Positions 36,355 through 49,192 of a DNA stretch of 64,000 nt are shown piece by piece. This DNA is from Scortum barcoo. Taxonomy: Eukaryota; Chordata; Actinopteri; Centrarchiformes; Terapontidae. The position numbers and the translations under genes were made by a program. The DNA lies in contig CM041550.1 of assembly GCA_023238725.1 (NCBI GenBank), positions 7,821,044-7,885,043 on the forward strand, read 5' to 3'. Within the stretch, counting starts at the first letter, position 1. The number at the start of each line of letters is the position of its first letter. The notes below the pieces were generated by a model. The model searched no databases. It saw only the letters and a list, made by a program, of their open reading frames with translations, and had not been told where the DNA came from.

Positions 36355-38305
36355 CCATCTTCAAAATGCTTCTTTATTTAGAGGATGATGTCATACTGAT
36401 GTCACTGTAGATGTCATCGGACAGAGACGACAGAGCGAGACGCAGAGTTTAGCGGTTACACTTACAGCGGCAGTTATTGGTCAAAAACACCATTTACAGC
36501 AATGTTTGCTTGAAAAAAAGTCAAATAAATATCAAAAGGAATCTGTCCTGCTCTGGTGTCACCGTGTCGGCAAATGACCACCAGTCTCTGTCAGAAGTCA
36601 GAGTTCACCTCAGTCACTGTGGGCACTGTCTGGGCCAGAGCAAGAGCATAGGTTTGATTTTCATCATAAAGGCAGAGGGTTTGTTTAGAGCAGCGAAGTG
36701 GTCGGAGCGTCTGGGTTCTTGAAAGCATCAAACATCGTTTTTAATCACAAGTCACACACTGTTTCACCAAGAAACGTCCAACAAGCTTTAACTGAACTAA
36801 AATTCCAATTTAAGAAATCATTTTTTCCCCCCTTGCTGAGGATTTATTTGGTCAAATCTGTAGCTGCTAAAATACGGAGCCTGGGAGGTTAAAAAATTTT
36901 AAAAAAGAATAATTTGTGCCCAAAACAAAATTAATTCATGCCTATGAGTTACAGCTTGAAGTTTGAAAAAGATAACAAAGACATTTATAAAGCGCTGCAC
37001 AACGTTGAAGTCAAGTTTTTATGAGTATTTTAAGTGAGCCCAAAGATAATGCTGCCGTTGTTGTGTTTAAATATTCCAAACCAAAAGGATATCCACAGAC
37101 CAGGCTGTGTCTCAGCCCGAGATGAAAATAAAACTGTATTAAATCCAAGAAAACCACAGTGAGAGTGTGAAGGAGATGCACGAGAAAAGAACTAATGGCA
37201 TGAAGGTGACAAAGTGTGTTAAATCGTGAGCGCAAATTTTAGAACTGAAAGCAAAAATTAGTTTTTTTTTTGTTCCCATGACACCTCCGGGGCTACATAA
37301 CACCAAGAGCAGATTAAGCTCTAATAATAAGATATTTATAATGTACTTTTCTTCAGGGTTAGTGCCCCTTTTGCTGACATTCTCCAGTAGATGTGAACTT
37401 TTGGTACTAAATGTCGGTGCTGTAGCTTGATTGGTGCGATCTCTGTGTGGGCAGGCACTGAAATAGTTGATTATATCACCGTTTTGAGCTCATTGCTGCT
37501 GAAGTTTGATGCATTAATGCTCTGCTTGTTATGTCCTTCAAACCTCAGAGTAACATGCAGGGTCCTGAGGTCCCACACTCTGTATCAAGTCTGGTCATTT
37601 GCCTTCAGCACTTCTGGACCCATAAAAAAAAAAAAAAAAAAAGAGACTGGATCCCCTCTTTATTTATCTGAAGCGGGACAAAAACACAGCGCCGAGTGTG
37701 TGAGAGCTGCCGAATATTCAGCGAGGGTGGAAGTAACTTGAAATGAAAAGTAACATCAAGTGGGAAGTCGGAGGAGGCGCAGACAGACACCTTGGTAAGC
37801 GTGTTAGCACCATGGAAGCTCCACCCACCAGGTGAACAGGTGGCATGCTGGGAAGGAGGAGGTGGTGTTAGGTGTACGTTAGTATTTGAATATTATTTTT
37901 TTATCCAAACTGATTATTTTACAGTCGATCGTCATCAACAGAGCATCCAGAGACATGAATATTAATAATTCCAGTAAATGCTTCCAGTATTTTTTACATT
38001 TGTGATCCAGCGGCGTCACGTTGGGTGGAAATCTGCTGGGTCTTTTTGACAGTTAGAGGGCGCTGTTCCTCCAGAGCAAACATTGGTGAATCCTTCACAG
38101 TTCCTGCCGAACGGAGCCCTCTCTCGGTGAGCAATGAGGCTGATGGGAAATGTAGTCTTGATGTAAAGATTTACCAGCAGCGAGAATAAACAGGACAGGA
38201 TCGACCAGTCGAAGGCTTTCCTGGCACGGGGAGATTTCGGTGGAATCGGCAGCCCTTCGCTAACGAGCTTCATTAAGGCTGCTCGGTTTAACGTCATCAG
38301 GTCCG
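36355..38305 (-). other. sestd1: sestd1 3' untranslated region with polyadenylation signal
   Basis: The minus-strand AATAAA (plus TTTATT at 36373-36378) lies about 1.93 kb downstream of the inferred stop at 38306, with no better-placed signal noticed in between. It would end the transcript near 36355, about 430 bp from the convergent dnajc15 cleavage site. The UTR contains an 18-A run (plus strand, about 37623-37640). Confidence 0.5.
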
Positions 38306-40572
38306 CTAGCGGTCCTGCGTGGCCCTCTCCAAGTCTTTGTCCCGCTGCCCCGCCTCCTCCACCTCTTCCTCCTCCTCCTCATCCTGCTCCTCTTTCTCGC
38401 TCAGCTCCTCCCCGATCACGTCCAGCCGTGCCTCCTGCCCGTTTAGCACCTCTTCCTCCTCCTCCTCCTCCTCGACATCACATCGTCATTATGAAGCCCC
38501 GCCTCCTGCAGCTGCAGCCGTCGCTCCTCCACCAGCAGGAGGCGCTCCCGGACGCCCTCCGCCGCCGCCGCTGTGTCGCTAGGACTCCTAAAGTCCCAAA
38601 GTACTGCTCGCTCCTGAAGAAACAAGAATTCACACACACAATCGTTTGTGTGTGTATCACAATCACAAAATGGGAACAAAGAGCTGACAAAAATCTGGTA
38701 AACTGTTTCATTTTAGGTTAGGTTAACAGTTAGCGACTATAATCAATATTTTTATATCGATTATTTACGCCTTAACTAACTCTGCAGTTCCCCTCCACTC
38801 TACAGACCTTTACAGTCTTTTTTCTTCTGGTGCCTTTCCTTCTGGATAGCCGATAGCAAAGAGACGTAAACAAGAAGATATATGACATTTGACGAAAGTC
38901 ATCAGCGGGAATCAAATCAGGGATGTTAAGTGGCACGAGCTGCATTTTTTGTATTTCGTGGTGCACAATTTTGCTCCAAAAAAAAAACCACTGTACACTA
39001 AGTGTCCAGCACCAAACAGCAGACAGACACAGTTAAAGTTTCACTATGGCACATTTACCCACTAAAGAGACAGATATTTCCATCTGGAGTCAGTGGAGAC
39101 CAAAAACGGTGCTAAAAGAAAATAAATGTTGGACTATTGGCAGGTGGACACACACCAAACTCTAAATTAATGCTAACATAGCCCTGTATATCTGCTGGGT
39201 GTGTAAATAGCCATTTATTTGTAAACAGGTTCACCATATCGACTAATATGTTAGTGTTGTGTTCACAGTTTGTGTCTGTTGCCCCCAAGTGGCCAAAAAA
39301 AATCAGTTACTGCAGGTTTCATAATAACATTGGCTTTGTATGTGTATGAAGGTCAGTGCAGTGATTCATGTGTGTGTACGTACCCATCAGGGAAGATAAC
39401 AGGCAACGTCAGTCTGTCCAGCAGAGTTTTCCCCGAAGTGTCGACTTCATCCAGAGACTCTGCGTCCACACACTCCTGCTGTAACACCTGAAACACAGTA
39501 AAAACACATTTATAAAATCAATCGAATTTATCCTGTATCCTGTCTCCTCATTCACACACTGCTGCTGCTGCAACACCTGACACACAACACAGTGAGGTCT
39601 CTCTCTCTCGGCCTGTCTCACCCTCTCGGCGGCGGTGTGGAAGTTCAGAGCCAGCTCCAGTCTCTGTTGTCTCTCGTCAGCGCTGACGCTGAACTGCTTC
39701 CAGACTCGGTTGAGTCTCGGCAGCGTGTCTCCGGACGAGCGCGTCGTGCAGCGCAGAGACTGACAGAGGACGACGGTTGCCTGCAGCAGCTGACGGCCGT
39801 AATCATAAGTGCTCTGAGGGAGGAAGACAGAGAAACAGAGTTAATGTCAGTCTGTCTGCTATTGATAGTTTCATAACTTCACAGTCAATATGTCTGTGTG
39901 CAGCAGTGGATCTCAACATGGGGGCTCAATGACGGCTGAATAAATGCTTCAATACAAGTAAAGTGTCAATGGGTGAGCTGAATCAGACAGATCCTGATGC
40001 ATCTTGTGACCAATTCAGTGAGTAAATGACTGTTGAATGATTATGTCATTAAATATTGCATTCTCTTTGTGATATAGCTCTTCCTCCTGAAAAGAGTAGT
40101 TATTTCCTCTGAGCTCTTTAATCAGGCAAGCCATCACTAAAACACGCTGCAGGAAGCTCAGACAGTAAACAGTTTAATGTTAATCAATGTGAACTACTAT
40201 GTAAAGCTGCTCTAATCAATATTTTCACTTCATGTTGACAGCAGATGAATTCGCTCTGAGAAGTCTTACCTGAGCGACGTCCACAAACTTCCTGTGTTTG
40301 TCCACCATGGTCCTGGTCTCCTGAGAGTCGTCGCCCAGTCTGACGTGAGTCTTCAACAGGGCGTCCAACAGCTCGCCAAGCCATTCGACTGCCTGAACAC
40401 ACACACACACACACACACAGATCATCATCATCTCATCAACACAGGAAGTACTGATGTGTGTGTTGCTGTTGCTGTTGTTGTGTCTCCTACCTGTAAAGCA
40501 TCCTCTTCACATTTAAACAGTTGGACCATCTGTAGCATCTTCAGCCTCCTCACATCCACCATGTCCTCACAC

Positions 40573-40626
<54 letters not shown>

Positions 40627-41598
40627 AAAGGCTTCATTCACATAATTAGTAAGTGTAAAATGCTGCAAGGGTGCGCTGTTCATTACAGTATAAATATGAA
40701 AGAAACAGAAGAAACAACAATCATCTATTCTTAGAGTCCTGCAGAGTGGTGGAGCTAAAAATAGGAATTTGTCCTCTAAAAGAAACTCTGCTGTGAAGAG
40801 AAAAAGAAGGAAACGGTCACCTCTGCTTGCGGAGCTGCATCTCCTCCATCACCGCCTGGATGTGCTGAACGTTGTCCTGCTGTTCTCCAGCTGGACTCTC
40901 CGGTTCCTCCAGAGACCACGACTGCTGGCCGCACATCTGCTCCAGCAGCAGCGCCCCCTTCTGACGCAGAGAGCCGAGACCTGCCTCTGCACGGGAGGGG
41001 AGGTCGGTTAATGTCACAGAGGAACTTCACCGCCTCCATCAGATAACAACGTGTCACTGCTCGGGTCTAAAAACATGCAGGTGTACGAACCGACGGTCTG
41101 CAGCTTCTCCTCCAGCAGTTTGAGGTTTTGCTGAATCGAAGCTCCATCAGCTGGAGCCACGTCAGCGCAGAGCATGCCGAGCAGACCGTCCAGCTGCTGG
41201 GACAACTGCAGAGACGGACACAGAGCTTTGGTTCAAACACTTTTACACTTTTATTTTCTCTCCACTTTCTAAACATTCAGCTTCATCCTGAAATCTTCAG
41301 GTTTTAGTCTTCAGTTTGAGAACAACACAGCGGCCGATCCATCAGTTTACCTGCTGAAGAGATGCTAAAATTTAAGAAATCATTTTATATTTTTTCTCTT
41401 TGGGTGAGTAAGGCTAGCAGTTTCCCCCTGACTACAGTCTTTGTGCTAAGCTAGGCTAAACATGTCCTGGACCTCTGTTTGTACTGGAGGTACGGAGATG
41501 AAACTCAAAACAACTCCTGTGCTTTTTATGCTGCTTTTATGTGCTTTTTACAGAGGGCTACTTCAAGTCTGAACATCCAGCACAAACAGCAGCTGATA

Positions 41599-41633
<35 letters not shown>

Positions 41634-44600
41634 ACCTCCTGTGTGGTGCTGTGGAAGGCCTGCGCCGCCTGCAGGGTGTTCTGTCGTCCCTCCAGCTGAG
41701 CCGCCTGTTGGTAGCAGACGTCGCTCAGCTGCTGCTGCAGAGCCTTCAGCTCCGCCACTTCGTCCTCCTCCCCGGCGCTGAGCAAGGCAGCGATCTGCTG
41801 GTTCAACTCCACGTACACCGCAAACCACTCCTGTACACACACACACACAGATAATCAGCCCGATGCAAACAACTACCACCAGTGTACATTAAATGGCTTT
41901 TTTCCAACATACAGCACACATGTGAGAAATGCTCCGTTTATGAAGGTCTTAATGTTCAGTTTTTGTTGAAACTGTGTGATAGAGGTGTTGATTCAGCTTT
42001 TTGTAGTTTGGGGTGATGTTGATCTGTATTGAAACTGAGAGTTTTTCTGATGTTTAGTCTACTCTCATTGATATAAATAACATTGCATATTCTGTGAAAA
42101 GTAATTTCTGTCGACACGGTAAGGAAGTGATTGCCAGGAGCAATAATCTTAAGAGAAAAGTATGACATCTTGGTGAGAGTTAGATGAGAAGATTGATATT
42201 ACTCTCATATCTGTGCATTAAATGTGATGTGTGTGTGTGTCCATTGTGTCACATTACACTGTGCTGGCTCTCGATCTCCTCGTGTTTCTGCTGCAGAGCC
42301 TGAGCCGTTCGAATCGAGTCTCCAATGGCCTGCTGAGTCTTCAGCAGCTCTGAACCTGGACCCTGCAGCCAGGTGACCACCTGAGAGACAGAGACAGGGG
42401 AAACACAGTGATCTCCTTAACTATTACAGTTAAGAAGATCTTCACTATTTCATAACACCAGGACCCCGAAACCGAAGCAACTAAATAGAATTCAGCCAAT
42501 AAATTATCATCAATAATTTTGTTTATTTAAACCTTTCCTTATCTACTAACCCTGTGCCACATCAAAATGTCTTCTATGAAAAATGTCTTCTGGGAGACTT
42601 GAGTTGCTTTTTGTGAGGATGTCCTTCAGAGAGACCAGCAGGGGGCGCTCAGGCTCTACTCGTCTCTTTCTAATTTAAAAAAGTTCACATGATGACCAAC
42701 ATGATCTCACATGATTGTCTTTGATGGGCACTGTCTGTACAAGTTTTCTGTTATTAACGGTTTTTATCTCAATCAGTTTTCATATCTACATGTTACAGTA
42801 AAGTTAATGGAGATTTAAAAAAAAAAAAAAATTGATATCTAACAGCTGAAGCGTACGTGAGAATTAATTCAGATGATACAGGCCTCATCAGCTGAATTTA
42901 TTAATTGGATATTAAAAAGGGGCATTCCAGTGATTTAGTGTTGGAGGAGACAAAACAAATATCTCCTTCAACAGAGCCTCTCTGTCTGGTAAAAGTCCAA
43001 TCTGAGAAAACCCTTATGACCTGATAAACTGGTGGAGTGCCCCTTTAAACTTTTTACTATTTTTTTTAACTGATTAAGTCAAAAATTAGAGAATGCAAAC
43101 CCTCAGCTGTGTCTTTTTTTATCTTCTCATTTGCTCATTGTATTCACTTATACTAGGCTCAAATTAATCACTATAAGAGGATGATTATTAATAGATTTCT
43201 TACTTTTTCCTTTATTTATTATGTGGATTAGTCGTTGACATTTGTATATTTATTACATCAGTATACAGAAATGATGCATTATCAATCCAATGATGGCGGC
43301 TTCAACTAAAGGTGTTCGTTGCTGATCACTATCAGCTGACTGTTTCTCCTTGTTCGAGTCGACAACACAAGGTCGCCTGAGGAACAACAAGTTTGGCTGC
43401 TGCACCTCGTTGGCTTGTTTTTTTGGCAGTTTGTCGTAAGCTTCAAGGACAATATGTTCTTCGTTGAAATGTGCATGTGTCATGTAAATTACAGCTATTT
43501 GTGGAAACTCTGTGAATGAGTTATCCAATGTTTAGTGCAGGTTTTCAAACTAATTTAGTTATTTGTCTGTTACAAAATAAAATCACACACACCGATTGTG
43601 ATTTTATTAAGAGCTGAAGTTGAGATGTTCACCTTCACACGACGGTAGGGTAACATCTGGAAATGTGTGTATATGTGTTTGTGTGTGTCAGTGTCATGAC
43701 TTAATTGTATTTATCAGGTCAGTGATGCCTTAAAGAGCTAACACACACACACACACAGAGTTTCGATCAAGAACTAGGCCAGCCAAGCCCCACCCCACCC
43801 CCCCATCTTAAATCCTCCAGGCTAGAAACCGACATGGTGCGGTTACCATGGCAACCCCAGGCTCATCTCCAAGTCAGTGGTGTTACCCATCAGCCCCTGC
43901 AGCTGAAGGAGCCCCCAGTAGGGTCTACTTGTACTGAAGTGTGGTGGAGCAGTGAAGCTGACACCGTTTCTGCGGGTCAAAGGTCAAAGTGCCGATGATA
44001 AAAGAATCAGAACAAGAACCTTTTAATGACTGCAGAGTGTGTCAGGACAAGAGAGTATACAGAGAGCTGTACACGTGTGGAGGACAGAGTTACACATTTT
44101 ACATGAGCTGTAGTTTGAAAAGGTTTCTGAGGAGCAGAGAAGATTATTAAAGGAATAGCTCAACATTTGGGAAAAATACTGACTGGCTTTGATGAGGAGT
44201 CAGGAGAAGGTCGATAAGTCTGTACGGTGAGTATGAAGCTAAGGAAACTGGAAACAGCCCTGCTCTGTCTGCTTTTACAGCTCACCAATTAACAATTTAT
44301 ATCGCCTCTGTTTAACCTTACGACTTAAACATGAAGTCCTAAACAACGTGAGGTCTCAGTATCTTTTTGTCTGGATGCGTTTTGCAGAAAAAAGAAAAAA
44401 TAATTAAAATTTTTAAACAAGATTTTGGCTAATAAGTGAGGCCAAATCGAGTTTACAATGTGCACATTGACACATTTGAGTTCACATTTTCAAATATATT
44501 CATATTTACAGATGAAGACAGAGATCCACAGCTGTCTGTGTGTGTATGTGTGTGTTTGTCTTACCTGCATGACCTTGGCATGGATCTCATCCAGCTGGGT

Positions 44601-47600
44601 GCGTTTGTTTCGCTGCCTGCAGAGCTCCTGGTATCTGGTGTATTGCTCCCTGAGCGAGTCCAGCAGCTTCATCACCTGAGGCTGAGCCAGCAGCTCCTCC
44701 TCCATGGGACACCAGGCCGGACCTGGAGAGGTCAGAGGTCAGAGGCTGAAGCTAACAGGTCCCAGGTAAAAAAAAAAAAAAGTCATCAGCCTCACACACT
44801 TGATGACGTAGAAAAAAACAGGAAAATAAAGATACGGCCTTGTTCTTGTATTGCAGAGTAGAGCGACTTCATCCTAGTATTATTTTGTATTATTGTTATT
44901 TCACTCTCACTTAAACCTGGTTTGCTGCTTATCTCACATAACATTACAAGAGAAAACACTTTTAGGACTAACCAACACAAACACTTTCCCAGGTAACAAG
45001 TTTGCCTGAAGTTGCTGGAGTGTTAATTTCCACAAATCCAATAAAGAGCGTTACAGAGCCGCTAATGTTGGCCTAAAGTGCATCCAGGCTCGGCCTCTGA
45101 TGTTACTCAGCCTGTGAGGTCAGCGCGGATTGAATTAATGGATGCTTTGCTTTGCACGTCTCATTTCTGGTGTTGATTTTCAGGTTTGCCTTCTTGGTAC
45201 AGCTCCTAAGGCCCTTCGAGTACCCTCACACACTGCGTCATTCTGTAGTATCTGACTCTGGAGCAGCTGAATGACTGCATTCAAGTGTCCATCTCCAACA
45301 ACGGTAGCTCAGAGAAGAGATTCGCACAAAGCAGTTCAGATGACTTTGCTCGTCCATCCCTCCCTCTATTCGTCAGTCTGAGCTGGAGCAGCACAGTGAC
45401 ACCTGGATGACTGACAGCCTGTTCCTCACCTCCCTGTCCTCCTCCTCCTCCCTCCGAGCCGTTGAAACGACGCTGCTGCAGCTCCGACAGCAGCTCGTGA
45501 CCTGCAGGCACACAGAGAGGGAGAGACGGGTGGTTTGAGATTTAAAAGCCTGTTATAAAAGGCATCTGAAACAATAATCATCAGTGTTTGTTTACATGCT
45601 GCCACATTATGAAAGGAGCTGGTAGAGGGAGGAGGGTGGTACCACAAACAAAGACTCCTTTCACCTCGCACCAACACGCAGACACAGGCTGCTCAGTACA
45701 GTGGACAGAGCCGCCCATCCATCCATCCATTCACCCATCCATCCTTCATTCACTCATCCTCAGCAGGCTAAACATCCAAGACCTCCTCCATCTCTACTCC
45801 TCCAGGTCAGGGAGAGCCCAGACAACCTGCCAGGGAAACTTAGTTTGGCTGCACAATGACGTTTCTGCAGCCTCTACCCAAAGTTCACAGCCACAAGCGA
45901 GAGTGGTTATGTAAGAAAGTTGAAATCAGGGGGCTGTGGGTTGTTCCTTTGGTTGTATGAGCTTTTTTTTTCATTTAACTTTTTTATACCAAAGGCATCT
46001 AATAAAGCTAATAAAGCTGTTTTTCATAATTCGTTAAACTGATCTGAATTTCCACGAGACCTCAGGAGATGATGCTTATTACAATAATCTTAAAGGATCA
46101 TAAATGTTCAAATTTCTTAAAAACAATCATCATCTGAGGACTGAAACAGCTTTTGTGTTGTTGTAATGATTCTCCCTGTCCATACTGGCCATTAAATCAC
46201 CTATTAAAACACTTTGAATGTGAATGAAGGGGGACAAAATCCACAGTCCTTCATTTGTACAAACATGTATTCAAAAGGCTTATCTGAAGCCAAAACACAA
46301 AGTTAGACAAATCAAGTGAATACCCTCCAAAATTACAGCCCTTTCAGAATAATCTAATAATCTTTGTGTTTCTCTGTTGCATTGCAGCGACAGTATCCTA
46401 ATATATCTTCGACATTAAATGAACATGTAAAATTGCACATCACATTTACATAATAAACTGCACATCTGACAGGGTCTTAGACACGAGACGCTTTAATGAA
46501 AGAAGATGATATTTACCGGTCTGAAGGACAGTTTCTGGGTCAAAGGACGGCAAGAGGGCACAGTCAGCTGATCTGCAGAGGACAGGCAGACACACAGCTC
46601 TGGATTTCATCTGTCTATGTTTAGTACACATTAAGCAGGGTGTGTGTGTGTACGTACTTATCCTTCTCCCCCGAGCTGCTCTTGTCAGAGTCGTTGATGA
46701 TTGACAGCTCGTCCAGCAGCGATGTCGACTCCTTGGTGAACTTCTCAAAAACCTGCGAACGGGTGACCAATACAAACAAACACGCTCAGATCAGGTGCCA
46801 GGTTACCACGGCAACAAGACATAAGAAGTCATAAAAAGCCTTAAATGCATCGATATAATCTAATAATTTCAATTAAATAGCCACCAGTCTCTTGTTGAGC
46901 CAGTCGCTGTGGTCGTAGTCCAGACTTCCTCCAAAATCGTCCGTCAGCTGACAGGGTTCGATGTAACGAGTCAACTTATTGGCTGAAACCAGGATTACCT
47001 GACAGGGAACACAGACAACAACATGCAGACAGCTCAGATTACTCAGACCATAAGAAAGTTTGAGTTTGATTTTGTAGTTTGGGTGAATATATTTTTTAAA
47101 GCTTCCTTCTTGCGTGTTTCAATACATTGAAGCGTATACGAATAATGTTTGATATAATGCATGATGGGAAGTCATAATTATAATAGTGTTTTCTTTTCAT
47201 TCTGCATATCGTGCTTCCTCTCATTCTCCCCACTCCGTCCTCCAGCCGGTCACCTACATATTAGAATTTGTTTATTGATTAGTCAGCTACTGATGGGAGC
47301 GTAAAAGGAGGAAGCTGCTGTGGAAATTATAATATTAATATTGTTGTATATTGCAAAATGCCAATCTCAACAGGGACTGTCTGCATTGATGGAGGTTTGT
47401 ATTAAAAATAATCAGATGCATGTGTAAGACAAATCATGAAAGAATAAAAATACTGTCTTCTTTTCTTACTTTTCATTTCCGGTTTATCTGGGTTAAATTA
47501 GTAAAAATTTCCAACTCAAAACAGCCATTTTAAACAGTCATATTTGCAGTTATTATTGGCCTGATAACGTCAGCCTGATTGTGAAAAGTATCACTGTACT

Positions 47601-49160
47601 TGCAGCTTTTCACAAACTGAATCACTGAAAAAACAGAAGAGATGTGAGGGAGCAATACAATCAGCAATAAAGGCTCTAAATTCACCTTTAATTAAACTCA
47701 TTTTCATTGTCTATTGCTGCTTTATGTCAAATTCTCTGACACCCTGATGCCACAGTAGATCTGTAATTTCCATAATTGGAGTGGCAGTAATAAGGCCACC
47801 AGGTGTGTTATCTTCAAAACTGTTATTTCTATGAGACAGTTGAGACTCTGTCCATAACGAGTCATTGCTGCCTCCCCGAAATGACGGTGGAGTGACTGAT
47901 TGTTAAACACAGACATAAAGACAGGTGAGGAGGCTCGTTGTGCAGACAGAGATCAGCCCATGTGGTGATAAATCTGTGACGTAGTTCAGGCCACCTTAAA
48001 TCCAGAGCGGTGCGACTGTTTGATTCAGTATTTGAGGGAGGACCTTCTGGATGAACATAATTATAGTCGTTGTCTTTACAGATATGAGTCACTGCAGACG
48101 GCACCTAAGAATCACCAGAGATTCCTCTTATTTTGAGTTTAAGTTTCTCCCGCTTATATGTCAAAGTTTAAAATGAGTCTTCAGACTTTTTACAGATGCC
48201 AGCGCTGATCACAGAATACCTAACGTTTGCTTCACTCTCATCCCGACAGAGCTTTTGGATCACAAGACAAACTTTTCCTTCGGCTTCCCAGAACACTTTC
48301 TAAATCTGGAGACGTTCAGTGTTCGTGAACTGCCCGCGAGCTGATCTGCGGTTTCACAAAACACAAACTAAACTGTGTGTCCTACATGTTTTATCCTTTT
48401 TTATAAAGTCTCATCGCTTCATAAATCACTTTTGTATGAGGAGTCGCTTTACAAATAAACCTGGACAGTCGGACAGCTGGTTGTGGTTGTGTGTGTGTCC
48501 TCCAGTTGTCTTTGCAGCAGATGCTGTCAGACAAATTGGACTCGGCTCAGCGTGTGTGTGTTTATTTTAAATGTAAGGTCGGACTTTGGAGCAGCTGTAC
48601 GACACACACCCCGCTGTGACATCCACACACACACTCCATAGTTTAGATGAATCACATTTCAACACCGTTACTGGAATCTCCCTTCCTGCAGCTGTGTGTG
48701 TGTGTGAGTATTAAAACAGAGAGAGGAAGATGAGTGCTTGAACAGATTTAAACTCAATCCCGGCACATTATCTATCAAAGCACCACAGATTTGTTCTTTC
48801 AAAACACATTTGGTATTTAAACAAACAACTCCACATTAAAGTGCAGCTCTTCATCAGCCGACTCTCAAATATCGGCAGTGTCCTTGAACGCACCATCAAG
48901 GACAGACTCTTCTCTCCTCTTGGCACACAATGGTAGCTCCACTATCACTAAAGAAAAACAATATTATCTATCTGCAGCAACTTTCAAGTCCCTACAGAGC
49001 CTCCAACTTGCCCCGGTTACCGTGGCAACAACTGCGGAGCCAACATGGCCGCAGAAATCTGGGTCACAGTGACTACTGATCTCTGTCAGTAAAACCATCT
49101 GTTGTAATAGAGGAGGCCGGCCGCAAAAAAAAAAACAAAAAAAAAAAACACACAGACATG

Positions 49161-49192
<32 letters not shown>

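Noticed and set aside
40294..40734. 146-codon plus frame containing a run of HT
   Set aside because: Antisense to sestd1 exons 14-15 and through an AC microsatellite.
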